A stretch of 64,000 bases of DNA from Toxorhynchites rutilus septentrionalis (taxonomy: Eukaryota; Arthropoda; Insecta; Diptera; Culicidae), in NCBI RefSeq assembly GCF_029784135.1, contig NC_073746.1:251109494-251173493 (forward strand), written 5' to 3'. Each line of letters opens with the position of its first letter. Within the stretch, counting starts at the first letter, position 1. The notes beneath the pieces are model-generated. The model saw only the letters and a list, made by a program, of their open reading frames with translations, did no database searches and had not been told where the DNA came from. The position numbers and the translations under genes were made by a program. This document shows positions 12,431 to 23,810 of this stretch, piece after piece.

Positions 12431-14170
12431 TTAATATTCAAAGTATTGCCCATCGCTAGTCACAACTTTTTCCCCTATTTCTGGCAATTCACGGATCCCT
12501 TTGCGGAAATATTCGGCCGGTTTGTCGGCTAACCACGTATCGATCCAATTTCTGACTTCATCAAAATTGGAGAAGTGCTAGTCAACCAGGCCATGTTGCA
12601 TCGATCGAAAAAGATAATAATCGAACGGAGCAATGTCTGGGGAATAGGGCGGGTGGAATAGGACCTCCCATGTCAGCGTTTCCAAGTATGTTTTGACCGG
12701 TTTCGCGACATGCGACCGATTTGACCGTGTGACCTTGTCTTTGCTCGTATGGTGCCTGTTTTTCCTTCAGTGCACGACTAAAACGCATCAATTGTCGTTG
12801 GTAGAGCACCCCTGTAATGGTTTCATTCGGTTTAAGCAGCTCATTGTACACCACACCCAGCTGGTCCCACCAAATAGACAGCATAACCTTCTGGCCGTGA
12901 ATATTCCGCGCGGTGTTGATGCATGGCCGGGGTACGTTGATACGTTACCGGTTTAGTATTGTCGTAATGGACCCACTTTTCATCGCCAGTAACGATTCGA
13001 TGCAAAAAATCCTTTCTTTTGTAGGGGTAGTGGGGGCAAATTGGTCATGGGGGGCAAAGTGGTCACCTGCTTGTTTGGTAGTATAACTATTGACTATAGA
13101 TGCCGTATTGATAGTCACCTTATGTTTGAAGAATTTAATGACTTTTGAGCCACCCTGTACTTCAGTAGAGCTCTCGCATGTCAAAATACAAATAAAAACA
13201 GAAATTACTCTCTCGATAGCCATTCGGCCGTAGTTCTGTGCGCATGGTATCTAAGGAATTTCTCATGAAATTTAGTTTATTCAATCTGATATGTTGGACA
13301 AATCATCAGTTTGGACGACTGTTCACATATTCTATAAGAGGTGAACAGATATTTCGTTTAATCTCAGCGATTAATTAGCATAGAAATTATTTTCATGTTT
13401 GGGGGCAAAGTGGTCATAGGTTACTAACAACTTACAATGTTCTGTTTACTAAAGCTGATATATAATACCTGGATAAATATGCCACTCCAACTAAACCAAG
13501 CCTCATTATGCGGAACGTTATGTGTTTCTTACTACGTTTTTGTTTGCAAGAGTAAATTTAAATTGAGACTCTAGGTGTATAGGCCAAGCTTATTTCATAC
13601 ATGTTCCTACTGTAACAAATATGATTTTAAAAAAATTTGGACGAAAAAAACGCATAAATCTATCCCATTTGCCTTGATATGTGTGGGTGGCCACTTTGTC
13701 CTCACTAGGTGACCGCTTTACCTCCAAGCAAAAAAAAAGTTCGATTTTTCACCTTTTTTTTCTAATGATGAAAGTGTACTTTTTTTAATTTTTATAGTAA
13801 AAGCCGTTTGCTATCATGAAGAACAATGAGTTGAACTATAATATTCTTCGAAAAACGGGATTTAAATCGGTATGTGGGCGCTGGAAATGGGCATATTCCT
13901 TAGGGTGACCACTATGCCCCCACTTCCCCTACCGTTCGCATGTGAGAAAATGGCGTTCGACGTCTCGTGGCTTCAATTCATACGGTACTCAATGTCCTAT
14001 CTTTCGGATCATTCCCATTGCTTTTAAACGATCGGATATGGTTTGTTGAGCTAATTCAAGTGTATCTGCAAGTTCTTGTTGCGTTTGTGACGGATCTTGA
14101 TCGAGTAAAGCCTCCAATTCTTCATCTTCAAACATCGTCAAACTGAAGAAGACACGCAGTAGCTTTCCAA
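12431..14170 (-). pseudogene. mariner transposase, decayed and interrupted
   Basis: Minus-strand mariner relic. The N-terminal part (about 13932-14150) reads FEDEELEALLDQDPSQTQQ and RLKAMGMI, then KPRDVERHFLTCE. The central and C-terminal part (12431-13021) reads RIVTGDEKWVHYDNT, KVMLSIWWDQLGVV, LLKPNETITG, HPPYSPDIAPFDYYLFRSM and EKVVTSDGQYFEY with a stop at 12431-12433. Seen breaks: a stop after GH in the N-terminal part, a stop after HGLVD, frame changes around 12720 and 12900, and a 0.9-kb MITE inserted between the two parts. The GDEKW and PFDYYLF boxes are those of D,D34D mariners. It is inactive. Confidence 0.88.
13024..13929. mobile_element. MITE nested in mariner, TA target site
   Basis: Ends are inverted: GGGGTAGTGGGGGCAAATTG on the left and, reversed, GGGGAAGTGGGGGCATAGTG on the right. 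TA flanks both sides (13022-13023, 13930-13931) and the mariner frame resumes after it. The terminal motif GGGGCAAAGTGGTCA recurs inside (about 13050, 13400 and, inverted, 13690 and 13910). No ORF. Fits a Tc1/mariner-type non-autonomous element by its TA duplication. Confidence 0.85.
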
Positions 14171-15000
14171 CGAATGTCTGAAAATTTGATTCACTGTAAT
14201 AATAATCAAGTTACGTCATCTGTTGTAAAACCGAAGGAACTTACCGGTACACCTAATAATTTGTAACGGAAATAATAGGCAGTTTATGGAAACATAGAAT
14301 ACGGGAGGATAATGTCTTGAATATAACCGGAGAGACGTGGGACTACACCTCCTCACTTTATTAAACCACAAAACGGACAATGTATACAAATAATTCTATT
14401 TAATCAACGCATCCTTCATAGTACAGAACGCAAGCGGGGCGAGCAATAGACACAGCAACAACATTCCCAAATAAACTCTCAAGGTCAACACATCATACTG
14501 ACCGAAGTGTGGCTGAATTTTGAGTCCTTGTGGAATGAAACTCTACTCCGAACTTCTTCGCCTGCCTTGAAAAAGACACTTCATTGTGATTCGACGCTCC
14601 TCAGCAAATATCAAACGATGTTCTTATATAAGTACCCTTCTCTTATATATGTATAGCGCTTCGATGCAACGTGATTCTCTGAGCGGTGCGAGAGTAGGCA
14701 TAGCAACAGCATTCCCAAATAAACTCTCAACGTTGGTTGCTGGGACCGAGTGAGTGAGAAAATAATTGAAATATGCTTTTCTTTCGGATGTGTCATAAGA
14801 GGTTACGTGTTTTAGTCGAATTCCTGTCATTTTCATTTCAATGAATATCTAAAGGAGCTGGGACTGACACTGATATTGTGCAAGCGCTTTTCATGAAATT
14901 GCTCTCTCGTCCTCCTATATCGAGCTGATAGGAAAGTGCCACAACAACGGTGCGGAGCTCAAGGTGCATTGTACCATTTTTCATTTCAAGTGTTTAATCC
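14171..15000. other. no gene seen; one ~36-bp direct repeat pair
   Basis: A ~36-bp direct repeat built around ACATTCCCAAATAAACTCTC occurs at 14449-14485 and, with a few changes, at 14698-14734. Nothing coding is recognised. The spacing could mark a small relic LTR pair or a local duplication. Confidence 0.4.
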
Positions 15001-15008
15001 AAATATGA

Positions 15009-16535
15009 GGGCAGTCCGATAAGTCTACACAAAAAACAAAAAACATGGAAAAGTGGCGATTTATTTCTCAACATAGTCTCCTTTTAGCTCGATTCACTTG
15101 ACCCAGCGATGCTCCAACTTCTTTAATCCATCTGAAAAATACATTTTCTCGAGGTCTACAAAGAAGGCCTCCGTGGCGGCGAAGACCTACTCATTCGACT
15201 CAAATTTCCGCCCAGTGAGTGACTTTTTCAAGTTTGGAAACAAAAAAAATGGGTGGGTTATATCTATGATATAACCGCAAAGTTGACGTGGGACTATCTT
15301 AGCTTAGCAATCATTTGTTTGTACTGATTAATTTTTTGATTAAATGAAACAATTTCCGGATTCAATTGAATTCAATATATTTGCTTTGTGAGTAAAAAGA
15401 TTGAAGAAATGCCAGTAACTTTAATGATAGTCCTTTTACGTTTGGTGTGATGCCAGCAAATGGTTATCAACATTTTGCCTAATCATCAAATGGTATGCGT
15501 AAAAAATCAGTGAGCAGAAGATACGAAGGCATATCTTTCAATGCAATCTTGAATAACCGAGCCAAAGCGTTGTATTCGTACCCGCTTTTGTAATCCGTGT
15601 TAGGATAACACTTTTCGGAGTGCAAAAAACATGCAGGAGTACCTCCGGCTTGCAAGAATCAACAACTTCAACTTCTACTTTCAATACTATAGAGGCTTTA
15701 AACTTGAAAGTTCATTCGCCTTCAGTGTCTACACGATTTTCCCAGGTTCCTAAGTTTAGAAGACCATGTTAGGAAAACATGCAGTCTGTGTTAGGCGAAC
15801 ACTTTTCAGTCGGAACAAAAATGCCCCCGACTTGCATGTATTTACAATGCCAATTTTCCCCAGCCTTTATGAATTTGAAATCTGTGTTAGGGAAATACAT
15901 TTCAGTCGGAACAAAAATACCTCCGACTTGCATGAATTTGCAATGCCAATATCTCCACGCTCAATGGATTTAAAGTCTGTGTTAGGGAAACACATTTCAG
16001 TTGGAACAAAAATACCCCCAACTTACATGTATTTGCAATGCCGATTTTCCCCAAACACCTTGGTTTTGAAGTCTGTGTTAGGGAACGCATTTCGGTGAGG
16101 ACAAAAGTCCCCCTATTTTCATGTATTTGCAATGCCGATTTCCCCAAGGCTGCTTGGTTTTGATGGCTGTGTTGGGGAAATCGTAAATCTGGCCAATCAA
16201 AACGAGGCAGTTACGGCGTTTAGATAACGCCTAACATTTTACAGTCATTTAATTATTTATCTAATGAAAATTTACATTTCATTAATGCGATAAATGCGTA
16301 GAAATATTCCCTATCAATTGATGCAAACAACTTTCCGATCCAGTGAGAAATGTTCGAGTTATAAGCATTCGGAATCTTTCATTTTTTCCTGCATGTTCTG
16401 TGTTTAGGTTTTCATTTTACCCCCCATATATTCCGGTTAGACGTAGTCCCAAGTCAAAAAAGTCGCACGGAGTCAAATCTGGAGAATACGATGGATAGGA
16501 CAGCAGTTCGTAATGCAATTCGACCACCTAGGTGA
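15009..16535 (-). pseudogene. second mariner-like relic, C-terminal half, split by repeat copy 2
   Basis: Minus strand: PSYSPDLTPCD lies at 16457-16490, then the frame resumes at 15249 with FPNLKKSLTGRKFESNE, FFVDLEKMYFSDGLKKLEHR and IELKGDYVEK to a stop near 15053. There are in-frame stops after ESNE and HRWVK. The element end near 15009 reads AGGGCAGTCCGATAAGTCTA. The split falls exactly in an eight-T run within the Asp-Phe-Phe-Leu codons, so the 15250-16456 repeat is an insertion here. Confidence 0.85.
15250..16456 (+). mobile_element. hairpin-ended minisatellite repeat family, copy 2
   Basis: Same layout as copy 1: left TGGGTGGGTTATATC hairpin, CACGTGGGACTA-like box, ~95-bp minisatellite (about 15770-16170) and a right block ending GACGTAGTCCCAAGTCA. 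It sits in an A-run of a mariner relic (8 A on the left, 6 A on the right), so the target duplication is A-only. Confidence 0.88.
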
Positions 16536-18200
16536 CGGCGGAATTTCCATTTTTTCCACTTTCCTGAAATCCGTCCACTTCTACACACAGTCAAAATGAA
16601 ACTACGAGTCCGATTCGGCTGAAATTTTGATGGTAGCCGTTTACGAGAATGTACTACACGAAAAGTAATCTCTCTTGCGATACTGACACCATCGGGCGAT
16701 GAGGCTAAGTACTTATCGGATCGCCCTCGTACTTTCATTTCTGTTTCCCATTTCAATTTTCAAAATCTGCAATTGCAGTGTCTAAGCAATGAAATCTTTC
16801 GTGACTTTCAAAAAGAGAAAAGCGAATCTGAAGATCGGAACATTGTTCCGTGAATTGTTTTCAAAGGAATCGATATATAATAATCGTCAATAAGAACTCT
16901 GGAAAACCAATCGTAAGTGTTGTTCTATGATTTAAGTTTAAAGTTGATACTGGTACTGGTTGATTGAATGGTTGTTTTGACTGAGTTTGTACATTGGACA
17001 AAATACTTTGCATGATAAGAACTTAAAAAAGAAACTACTGAACAAACATCCAAATACCTGCACTTCGTGCTAAAGGCAGTGTATTATTGTTAACATTCCT
17101 TGACTTGCGCTCAAAGTGATAAGAACACCCGAATGACCGAAGTACAATTTTGTGTTGTTTTGATTCCTTTGTTATTCCGGTCATTTCGAGCATATTTGTT
17201 TTTAACCCTACTGTACTCGCGTGCAAAATCATAACACGTATTCTCGCGCACGGTGTCACAGACCGAAAATTGAACGTTTCTGTAATGTTGTCATTGTGTA
17301 TTTTTCAGGCTTTATTGGCATTTATTTGATGAAGAGGATATGATTGAATGAAAAAAACTCCAAAAAATTAGTTTCCTTCATCTTTATTATGTTTTAATAG
17401 TCAGCCTCCTCAAAACAGAGTAATTTTAGATACTCCAACACAAATTACGAAATTCGAATGCTTCACTGTTATTAATTAAAAGTAAGCAACTGAATATAAT
17501 TCTTGGAAGTTTCATTGGAGTAAGAATCAGAACATAGCTTAACTGCATGCCCGAAACAAACATATTTTTTACATTTCATGCAGTTGTTGTGTATTTTTCG
17601 GGTCTTTTATCAAAGAAAAGAATGTATAACGACCTTCTAGACAATTACCAGATGATAAAGGTTCTGGAATATAAAGTTTGCATATTTCTAATATTCTTTG
17701 TATCTGTATTCTTGGTAAACTAGGTAAACTTTTTTTAGATAAGGCATAAAAAGATGATATAAAAGGATTTCTAGGAACTTCCTTTTCTTTTTCTTGTTTT
17801 CTTGTCGATATTGTCCATTATAAATTAAATATCCCCGAAACTGTAACTGTTAAAAATTACAATAAACCACTGATTAGTTTATAGTTTACTGTTTACAACT
17901 ATTCCACAAGTGAAATTCTTTCACAAGTGTGTATATGTATGACCATTATATTTAGCGAAAAACTATACGAAAGTCAAACAATTATATTTTGCTTTTGAAC
18001 GTATGAATCTAACGACGAATGGTTAATATATGGATCCGTTCAATCCAGTTACAAAAGGGAATGAAATCAAATATGAATAGTCCGGTAATGATCTTATGCA
18101 TTATATTCAATAAATATTCCACGCCACTAACATTAATTTATACATTTCATTCAACAATATTCTAAAATATGAAAAAAGGCACTTGTCCAAAAAAGTTACT
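16536..18200. other. no gene seen
   Basis: AT-rich. Near 17207-17270 a CTGTACTCGCG...CACAGACCGAAA stretch resembles the end of the palindromic element at 18201-18404 and may be a relic of it. Confidence 0.4.
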
Positions 18201-18404
18201 CCTATACTCGCGTCTGTGTGTCAGACCGAAAGTGTTGAAAAAGTGGCACACGTCCTCTTTGTACCAACACATGCGATACGCTAAACGATGACGAACGCCG
18301 AATAACGAAGCTAGAGAGAATCGCCAAGTCGTAGTGTTGATATTTTCTGAGAAATTTATAAATTATTGATTTCTCGGTCTGACAGACCAATGCGCGAGTA
18401 TAGG
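18201..18404. mobile_element. small MITE with CCTATACTCGCG inverted ends
   Basis: Starts CCTATACTCGCG followed by GTCAGACCGA; ends with the inverse, TCGGTCTGAC then CGCGAGTATAGG. 204 bp, no coding capacity. The target duplication is not clear. Confidence 0.75.
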
Positions 18405-18599
18405 ATTGTTCAAAATCTTAGCCGCTATTGCAGGTGACACCAATGTTTGTTGGTCACGTGAATACATACGGTATGCTATGAAATCAGAATTCCCGAATTT
18501 CCAACAATATCTTTTTTTTTTTGATATCGAGCGTCAATAAAAATGTTTATGCTTTACACAATCAATACAATCAATCAATCAATAGCCATGATAGTGTAA

Positions 18600-19040
18600 G
18601 GCTAGGCGCAAATTGAGAAGCGTATAGCGTTCGTAAGCGAACGCGAGACTACCAACACGACTTATACGTGCCACAAACGTAGCGTGGTGGAGCGCATATT
18701 GAGTCGCAGTTTGGTGTAAATAACATGCCACTCGCATACAATGACTGAGTTGCGCGATATATTTATTTACCAACACAATCACCCGACCAGTACAGCCATA
18801 CAGTGTCAAACCCACGGCGCTATATGATTGTTCACCAACACAACTACCACAACCGGCATGACCAGCACGAGAAACTGTGGTTCAGCCACAGCGTCGCGCG
18901 AGTCGTGTCTCACGAGCGCTCCACCATCTCGCGTCATCTGGCCAATTTGCGCCGTTCTATCTGTTTTCATTAGCCACAAAAACAGGCGCTATATCGCGCC
19001 AAGTTACTCGCGCTATATGCGTCTCAATTTGCGCCTTGCC
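18600..19040. mobile_element. 441-bp MITE with TAA target duplication (PIF/Harbinger-like)
   Basis: About 30-bp inverted ends: GGCTAGGCGCAAATTGAGAA on the left, reversed right end GGCAAGGCGCAAATTGAGAC, four differences in all. TAA flanks both sides (18597-18599, 19041-19043). A 3-bp TWA duplication is the PIF/Harbinger hallmark. The interior holds GC-rich, CGCGC-containing sequence but no ORF. It lies 264 bp upstream of the ALG10-like start codon. Confidence 0.85.
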
Positions 19041-19303
19041 TAAGCTCCGCTTAAAATATTGCATGATATTCCTGTATCAACTCGATTTCATCGAAACATA
19101 AACATTTGAGCCCCCCGTATCATTCATGCAGATCGCTTAACTTTGCACAGCCCTACTGTTTTCGAGCTGAAGTTTTCTGTAGCGGTGGAATTGTTGACGT
19201 TCGATGTAAACGTAAACAAATCATTACAGCGTTTGCATATACAGTTGTATAAAAATGAAATATAGCATTTAACTGAGTTTGATGGAAATTTTCGGTATAT
19301 AAC

Positions 19304-20874
19304 ATGTTACGTTCATACTACGGACAGTTCTTATTCCTCGGAATTTATACTGGTATCACACTATGGATATTTCATCAGGTGTATCACACCTCCCAGCAAG
19401 TAATCGACGAGGAGTTCCACCTAAAGCAAGGCAAATACTATTGCCATGGCCAGTTTGATATTGTACTCTCAACCAATCGCTAATGTGTGCCGCAATGAAC
19501 GTCAATGATATTTTCAGTGGGATGGAAAGATCACCACTCTGCCTGGCCTGTACTTGATATCGGCATTCATTTTGGGTCCATTCGGCGCCTGTTCAACATA
19601 TGCGCTTCGACTAATTTCGCTGGTGGCATCAATAGCGAATGTTTGCTTCATCTTTTCAATTCGAAGGATGGTTACCGGAATCCGGAGTGAACGCAAAGTA
19701 CACCTGGAATGTATGTCCCTCTCCATCCTTCCGCCGCTCTATTTTTTCTCCCACTTATACTATACGGACGTGCTTTCGGTCACAACGGTACTGATGATGA
19801 TTTTCGCTAGTTTCAAAGGAATGCATAACATTGGCGCGTTGGCAGCATTTGTGGCCATTCTGATGCGTCAAACCAACATCGTATGGGTTGTGTTCGTTCT
19901 GGGCAGTAATATTCTCAACTGTGCTATGACGATATGTCTAGCGAACAAAAAGAGTTCCGGCAAAGAAGTTCAAAGATACGGAATGAAGGTATTTTAGATA
20001 TAAAAGGATTTTAGATTGATTGGAGTAGAATGGTGTAATGCTTGTCGTACATTTCAGAGCCTCATAACTTCGGTGGAAACCATAATTCGCTCGCCGAGCA
20101 TCGTGATTACTATACTGAGACGGTGCTGCTCATTGTACCTTGGTTACATTCTAAATATGATCGGATTTGTCATATTTTTGCTATACAACGGATCGATTGT
20201 GGTTGGAGACAAAACGGCGCATGTGGCAGCAATCCATGTTCCCCAAGTACGTTCGAAGGGATCTATTTTTGCCTATTTATGTCACTAAATGATGCTTCGT
20301 TTCATTCCAGATATTCTACTTCACGATATTTTTTGCCATTTTCAGTGGCTCTCACATTTTTTCCTGCCTACGACGGATGCTCAGATTCGTACGCAAAAAG
20401 TGGTATATCACTGTGCTGTGCTGCGCTCTGTTTGTTGTTATCGTTTCGAAAAATACCATTGTCCACCCATACTTGCTTGCCGATAACCGCCATTACACAT
20501 TCTACATCTGGAATCGATTTTACGGCAAATGGTGGTTCGCTCGCTATCTACCAATTCCAATCTACTTCGGAGTTATCGTCATTCTCGGTTGGATGTTACT
20601 TGGTAACAGCGGTCAGCAGAATATCGCTCTGAGTTTGTTCTGGATTGCGGCCACTTTCGTCTCAGTTGCACTTCAACAGCTAGTTGAAGTTCGGTACTTC
20701 ATACTGCCGTTCCTGGTATTGAGACTGATCCAAACAAGCGTTCGAGTCTCGACGAAATTGCTGGTGCTAGAGTTTATAATCAATGTGATTATTAATGTTG
20801 CTACGTTCTTCATTTTTGCCACGAAAACGTTCCATTGGGCCAATTATGCGGAACCGCAGCGTATTATTTGGTAG
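19304..20874 (+). CDS. ALG10: ALG10-type alpha-1,2-glucosyltransferase, complete gene
   Basis: A multi-pass ER membrane enzyme (DIE2/ALG10 family) that adds the third and last glucose to the dolichol-linked oligosaccharide used for N-glycosylation. Exons: 19304-19462, 19518-19988, 20058-20246, 20311-20874. All introns are GT-AG, phase 0 and 55-69 bp long; total 460 aa, close to the usual ~470. Family motifs seen: VIDEEFHLKQGKYYC, then WDGKITTLPGLYL directly after the first intron; an RQTN box in exon 2; and HPYLLADNRHYTFYIWNR in exon 4. Most of the rest is hydrophobic membrane helix. The start is the only ATG upstream that keeps the Y-x-D-E-x-F-H motif in frame. A polyadenylation signal AATAAA lies at 20884-20889, 10 bp after the stop. 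No breaks seen, so probably functional. A Harbinger-like MITE ends 264 bp upstream and could lie in the promoter. Confidence 0.93.
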
Positions 20875-20889
20875 AATGGTTAAAATAAA

Positions 20890-21294
20890 AATGAAATTAA
20901 ACAAACTTAAAAAAAATGTGTCTTGATTATTGTTATCTTGTCTTATATATAGGGTAGAATAGCTAACCCGGCAAACTTCGTCCCGCCCGAAATTTATTTT
21001 TCTTTATCACATCCAAGTTTACTTACTAAGCGCAGGTTCACGGGTCCAATCGCAGAACTGTTCATTGGTTGATCTCGAATCTACCCTTTAATTTTTTTTT
21101 ATATAAAATTTCAGGACTTCTACAAAAACTCGACATTATAATATCAGATTATTTTCACAATTCACAATTCTCGTGCAAGATTTTTCATCCACTTGCAAAT
21201 AACATGTTTCTCCCTCCGTTACATGGAATGAATGCTTGATACAGAAAATATGATGATATAAAGAAATAAGATAATTCCTTTCTCGATTTCTTTA
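20890..21294. other. no gene seen
   Basis: 3' flank of ALG10. Nothing recognised apart from AT-rich sequence. Confidence 0.4.
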
Positions 21295-21600
21295 TATCAT
21301 CCCCTCTCCTTTCCAGAGGAGGAATGGTTGTCATAGAAATATTTCTCGTACCCAAAAACCCTCACATCCCAAATTTGGCTACATTTGCTGAATTAGTTCT
21401 CGAGTTATGTAGAAGTTTGTGTTTCATTTGTATGGCAGCCCCCATGCCCTTAGAGAGGGAGTAGGTGTGTCGAACCACCATAGAAACGTTTCGTGCTCCC
21501 TAAAACCTCCACATGCCAAATATGGCTAAATTTGCTTAATTAGTTATCAAGTTATGCAGAAATTTGTGTTTCATGTGTATGGCTGTTTGTCGGCAACCAT
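21295..21600 (+). repeat. ~155-bp dispersed repeat, start unit plus one unit
   Basis: Start unit with CCAGAGGAGGAATGG...CTCGTACCCAAAAACCCTCACAT, then GTTTCATTTGTATGGCAGCC, TAGAGAGGG, ACCACCATAGAAACGTTT and CCTCCACATGCCAAAT. The same blocks occur at 31.2-33.4, 39.4 and 61.6-63.8 kb. Confidence 0.8.
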
Positions 21601-21980
21601 GCAGTCTGCTCATTTCTTCATAATATATCAGTATATCAAAAAACAAAATCAAGTTACCCATTCGTTCGAGAACTCGCGAGCTGATCGGACAAGTTTGAGA
21701 ATCGATCCGATAACGGTGTTTTTTTTTCACGCAGATCTATATTGTGCTATCTACCTGAAAAATGGATTAGTTTATTGTTTACTCTTTATGAACATGTTGG
21801 TGGTTCTGAAAAGAACCTTTGGCGTTGTGTTTTTGCGTTTTTTTATGAAAGCTCACCACCTAGCTCCGTACATGGAATACATCTTTACATTGTCTTTGAT
21901 CCCCATGTACGTCCATCACGACCATTTATTTTAGAAAGCATTGAACTGTATTTCTTAAACTCTTTTTTGGAAGGTTTAAT

Positions 21981-21996
21981 GGCCCTGAAAAGCGCC
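21981..21996 (-). promoter_or_regulatory. histone mRNA 3' stem-loop (H2A pseudogene 1)
   Basis: On the minus strand GGCGCTTTTCAGGGCC followed by ATTAA. It matches the SLBP-binding consensus (six-base stem, UUUC loop) with one stem mismatch. It is separated from its H2A body by the 22060-23391 insertion. Confidence 0.75.
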
Positions 21997-22340
21997 TTGT
22001 TTTATGGAATGGTTCCAATTTAGAAAACTTAGTACTCGTGGTTTTGAAAAAAAAATTAGTGGGTTATATCTATGATATAACCGCAAGGTTCACGTGGAAC
22101 TACCTTAGCTTAGCAATCATTCGTTTGTATTGATTAAATTCTTGATTGAATGAAACAGTTTCCAAATTCAATTGAGTTCAATATATTTGCTCTGTGAGTG
22201 AAAAAAATGAACAAATGCCGTGTAAAGTCAATTCATTTATTGTGATTGATTGTTCTTCGTTACAAGTAAATTTAATGACGGACCTTTTACGTTTGGTATG
22301 ATGACTAGAACAAAATATATGTACGGAAGAATTATCAAAC

Positions 22341-22391
22341 GTTTGATGAACCAGCCTAAGGCTGAAAATCTTTCCAATAAAGACAAAAAAA
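22341..22391 (+). mobile_element. 51-bp retroposon tail with 11-bp target duplication
   Basis: GATGAACCAGCCTAAGGCTG...CCAATAAAGA plus an A-run, flanked by AATTATCAAAC at 22330-22340 and 22392-22402. Copy 1 has the uninterrupted site (GAAGAATTATCAAACGATTA). It is an extremely 5'-truncated copy of the same tail as at 8290-8336. Confidence 0.85.
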
Positions 22392-22544
22392 AATTATCAA
22401 ACGATTATTTTATTTTACATTTCCCTCTGAAGTTTACATCCCAAAAGTGTACATACTTCTCGAATCTCGAATTTGCTTGAAACTGGGAAATTCATTCGCT
22501 TCTAGTGGCTGCACGATTTTCCCAGGTTCCTAAGTTTAGAAGAT

Positions 22545-23100
22545 CATGTTAGGACAGACATATTCCACTCTGCACAAAGGCAAGTGAGGACAAAAGTACT
22601 CGCAGTTTGCATTTATTTGCAGAGCCGATTTCCCCAGAAACCTCGGTTTTGAAGTCTGTGTTAGGGAAACACATTTCAATCGGAACAAAAATACCCCCGA
22701 TTTGTATGAATTCGCAATGCCGATTTCCCCACGCTTCATGGATTTGAAGTCTGTGTTAGGGAAACACATTCCAGTCGGAACAAAAATACCCCCGACTTGC
22801 ATGGATTTGAAATACCGATTTCTCCAGGCACCTTGGTTTAGAAATCTCTATTAGGGAACACATTTCGGTGGGAACAAAAGCTCCCCCTACTTTCGTGTGT
22901 TCTTTTTCTTCTTTTTGGCTTTAAGAGGGTTTAAACTTTTCAGTTCACTCGCCTCTAGGCTCTTTCATGTGTTTGCAATGCCGATTTCGCTGCTTGGTTT
23001 TAAAGTCTGTGTTAGGGAACATTTTTCGATGAGAACAAAAGTCCCCCTACTTTCATGTATTTGCAATGCCGATTTCCCCAAGGCTGCTTGGTTTTGATGG
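22545..23100 (+). repeat. ~95-bp minisatellite inside copy 3
   Basis: Repeated blocks AAGTCTGTGTTAGGGAAACA and GCCGATTTCCCCA spaced 95 bp (for example 22624 and 22719). One stretch around 22900-22960 is disrupted by unrelated TTAAACTTTTCAGTTCACTC sequence that also appears at 24954. Confidence 0.8.
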
Positions 23101-23397
23101 CTGTGTTAGGGAAACTGTAAATCGGGCCAATCAAAACGATGCAGTTAGGGCGTTTAGATAACGCCTAATATTTTACAGTTATTCAATTGTTTATCTAATG
23201 AAAAACAACATTTTGTTAGTTGCGATAGATGCGTAGAAATATTCCCTATCAAGTGATGCAAACATCTCTCCTATCCAGTACGAAATGTTCGAGCTATAAG
23301 CATTCGAAATCTTTCATTTTTTCCTGCATGTTCTGTGTTTAGGTTTTCATTTTACCCTCCATATATTCCGGTTAGACGTAGTCCCACGTCAAAAAAC

Positions 23398-23800
23398 CAT
23401 TTTCGAACGCCCTCGATGCCGCCTTGTTCTGGATTTGCCACCAAAGCAGTTTGTATAAAGAACAAACTTTTTGCTTCTGCTACCTGATGCCGTTTTGCGA
23501 ATGTGTTTGCCACTCACCACTCGCTGCACCTGCCTGTTGTTGTCTTGATGTGTTGTGTTCTGAATGCGGGTTTTATTATCGTCGCGAGCAGCTTTACCAG
23601 CAAACTCGATCACTTCGGCGGCCGAAACTATATAACGCCGACTAGGTGGACTGGTGCACTGGTACTAACGCGCTCGGCCTAGCTACCCTTGCTGAGCAAC
23701 TGGCGGATACACCTACGAGGAACTGCACACCTGCACGGTTCGAGTGGGACTTTGCCTTTCCCTTAACTTGTCCTCCTTTGTTACGTCCACGATGCCGATG
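23398..23800 (-). pseudogene. histone H2A pseudogene 1
   Basis: Minus strand, all frames broken, but H2A segments remain in order. An N-terminal relic KGGQVKGKAKSHSNRAG lies at about 23710-23775. A C-terminal relic at about 23520-23610 has EFAGKAARDDNKTRI, matching the core H2A pattern E-L-A-G-x-A-A-R-D-x-K-x-T-R-I. The usual H2A is an intronless ~124-aa core nucleosome subunit. Its stem-loop is now at 21981-21996 because copy 3 of the hairpin repeat landed between. A divergent H4-like relic starts next to its 5' end on the plus strand. Confidence 0.78.
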
Positions 23801-23810
23801 CCGTACAACC

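Larger units (their letters stand above)
22060..23391 (+). mobile_element. hairpin-ended minisatellite repeat family, copy 3
   Basis: Left GGGTTATATC hairpin, CACGTGGAACTACC, minisatellite at about 22545-23100 and a right block ending GACGTAGTCCCACGTCA. It interrupts the H2A-derived sequence between the coding relic and the 3' stem-loop. The sister copy at 24.6-24.8 kb lacks it and reads straight through TTGAAAAAACCCATTTCGAA, giving an empty site. Confidence 0.9.

Noticed and set aside
15766..16098. 110-aa Met/Ser/Leu-rich ORF
   Set aside because: Tandem translation of the ~95-bp minisatellite.
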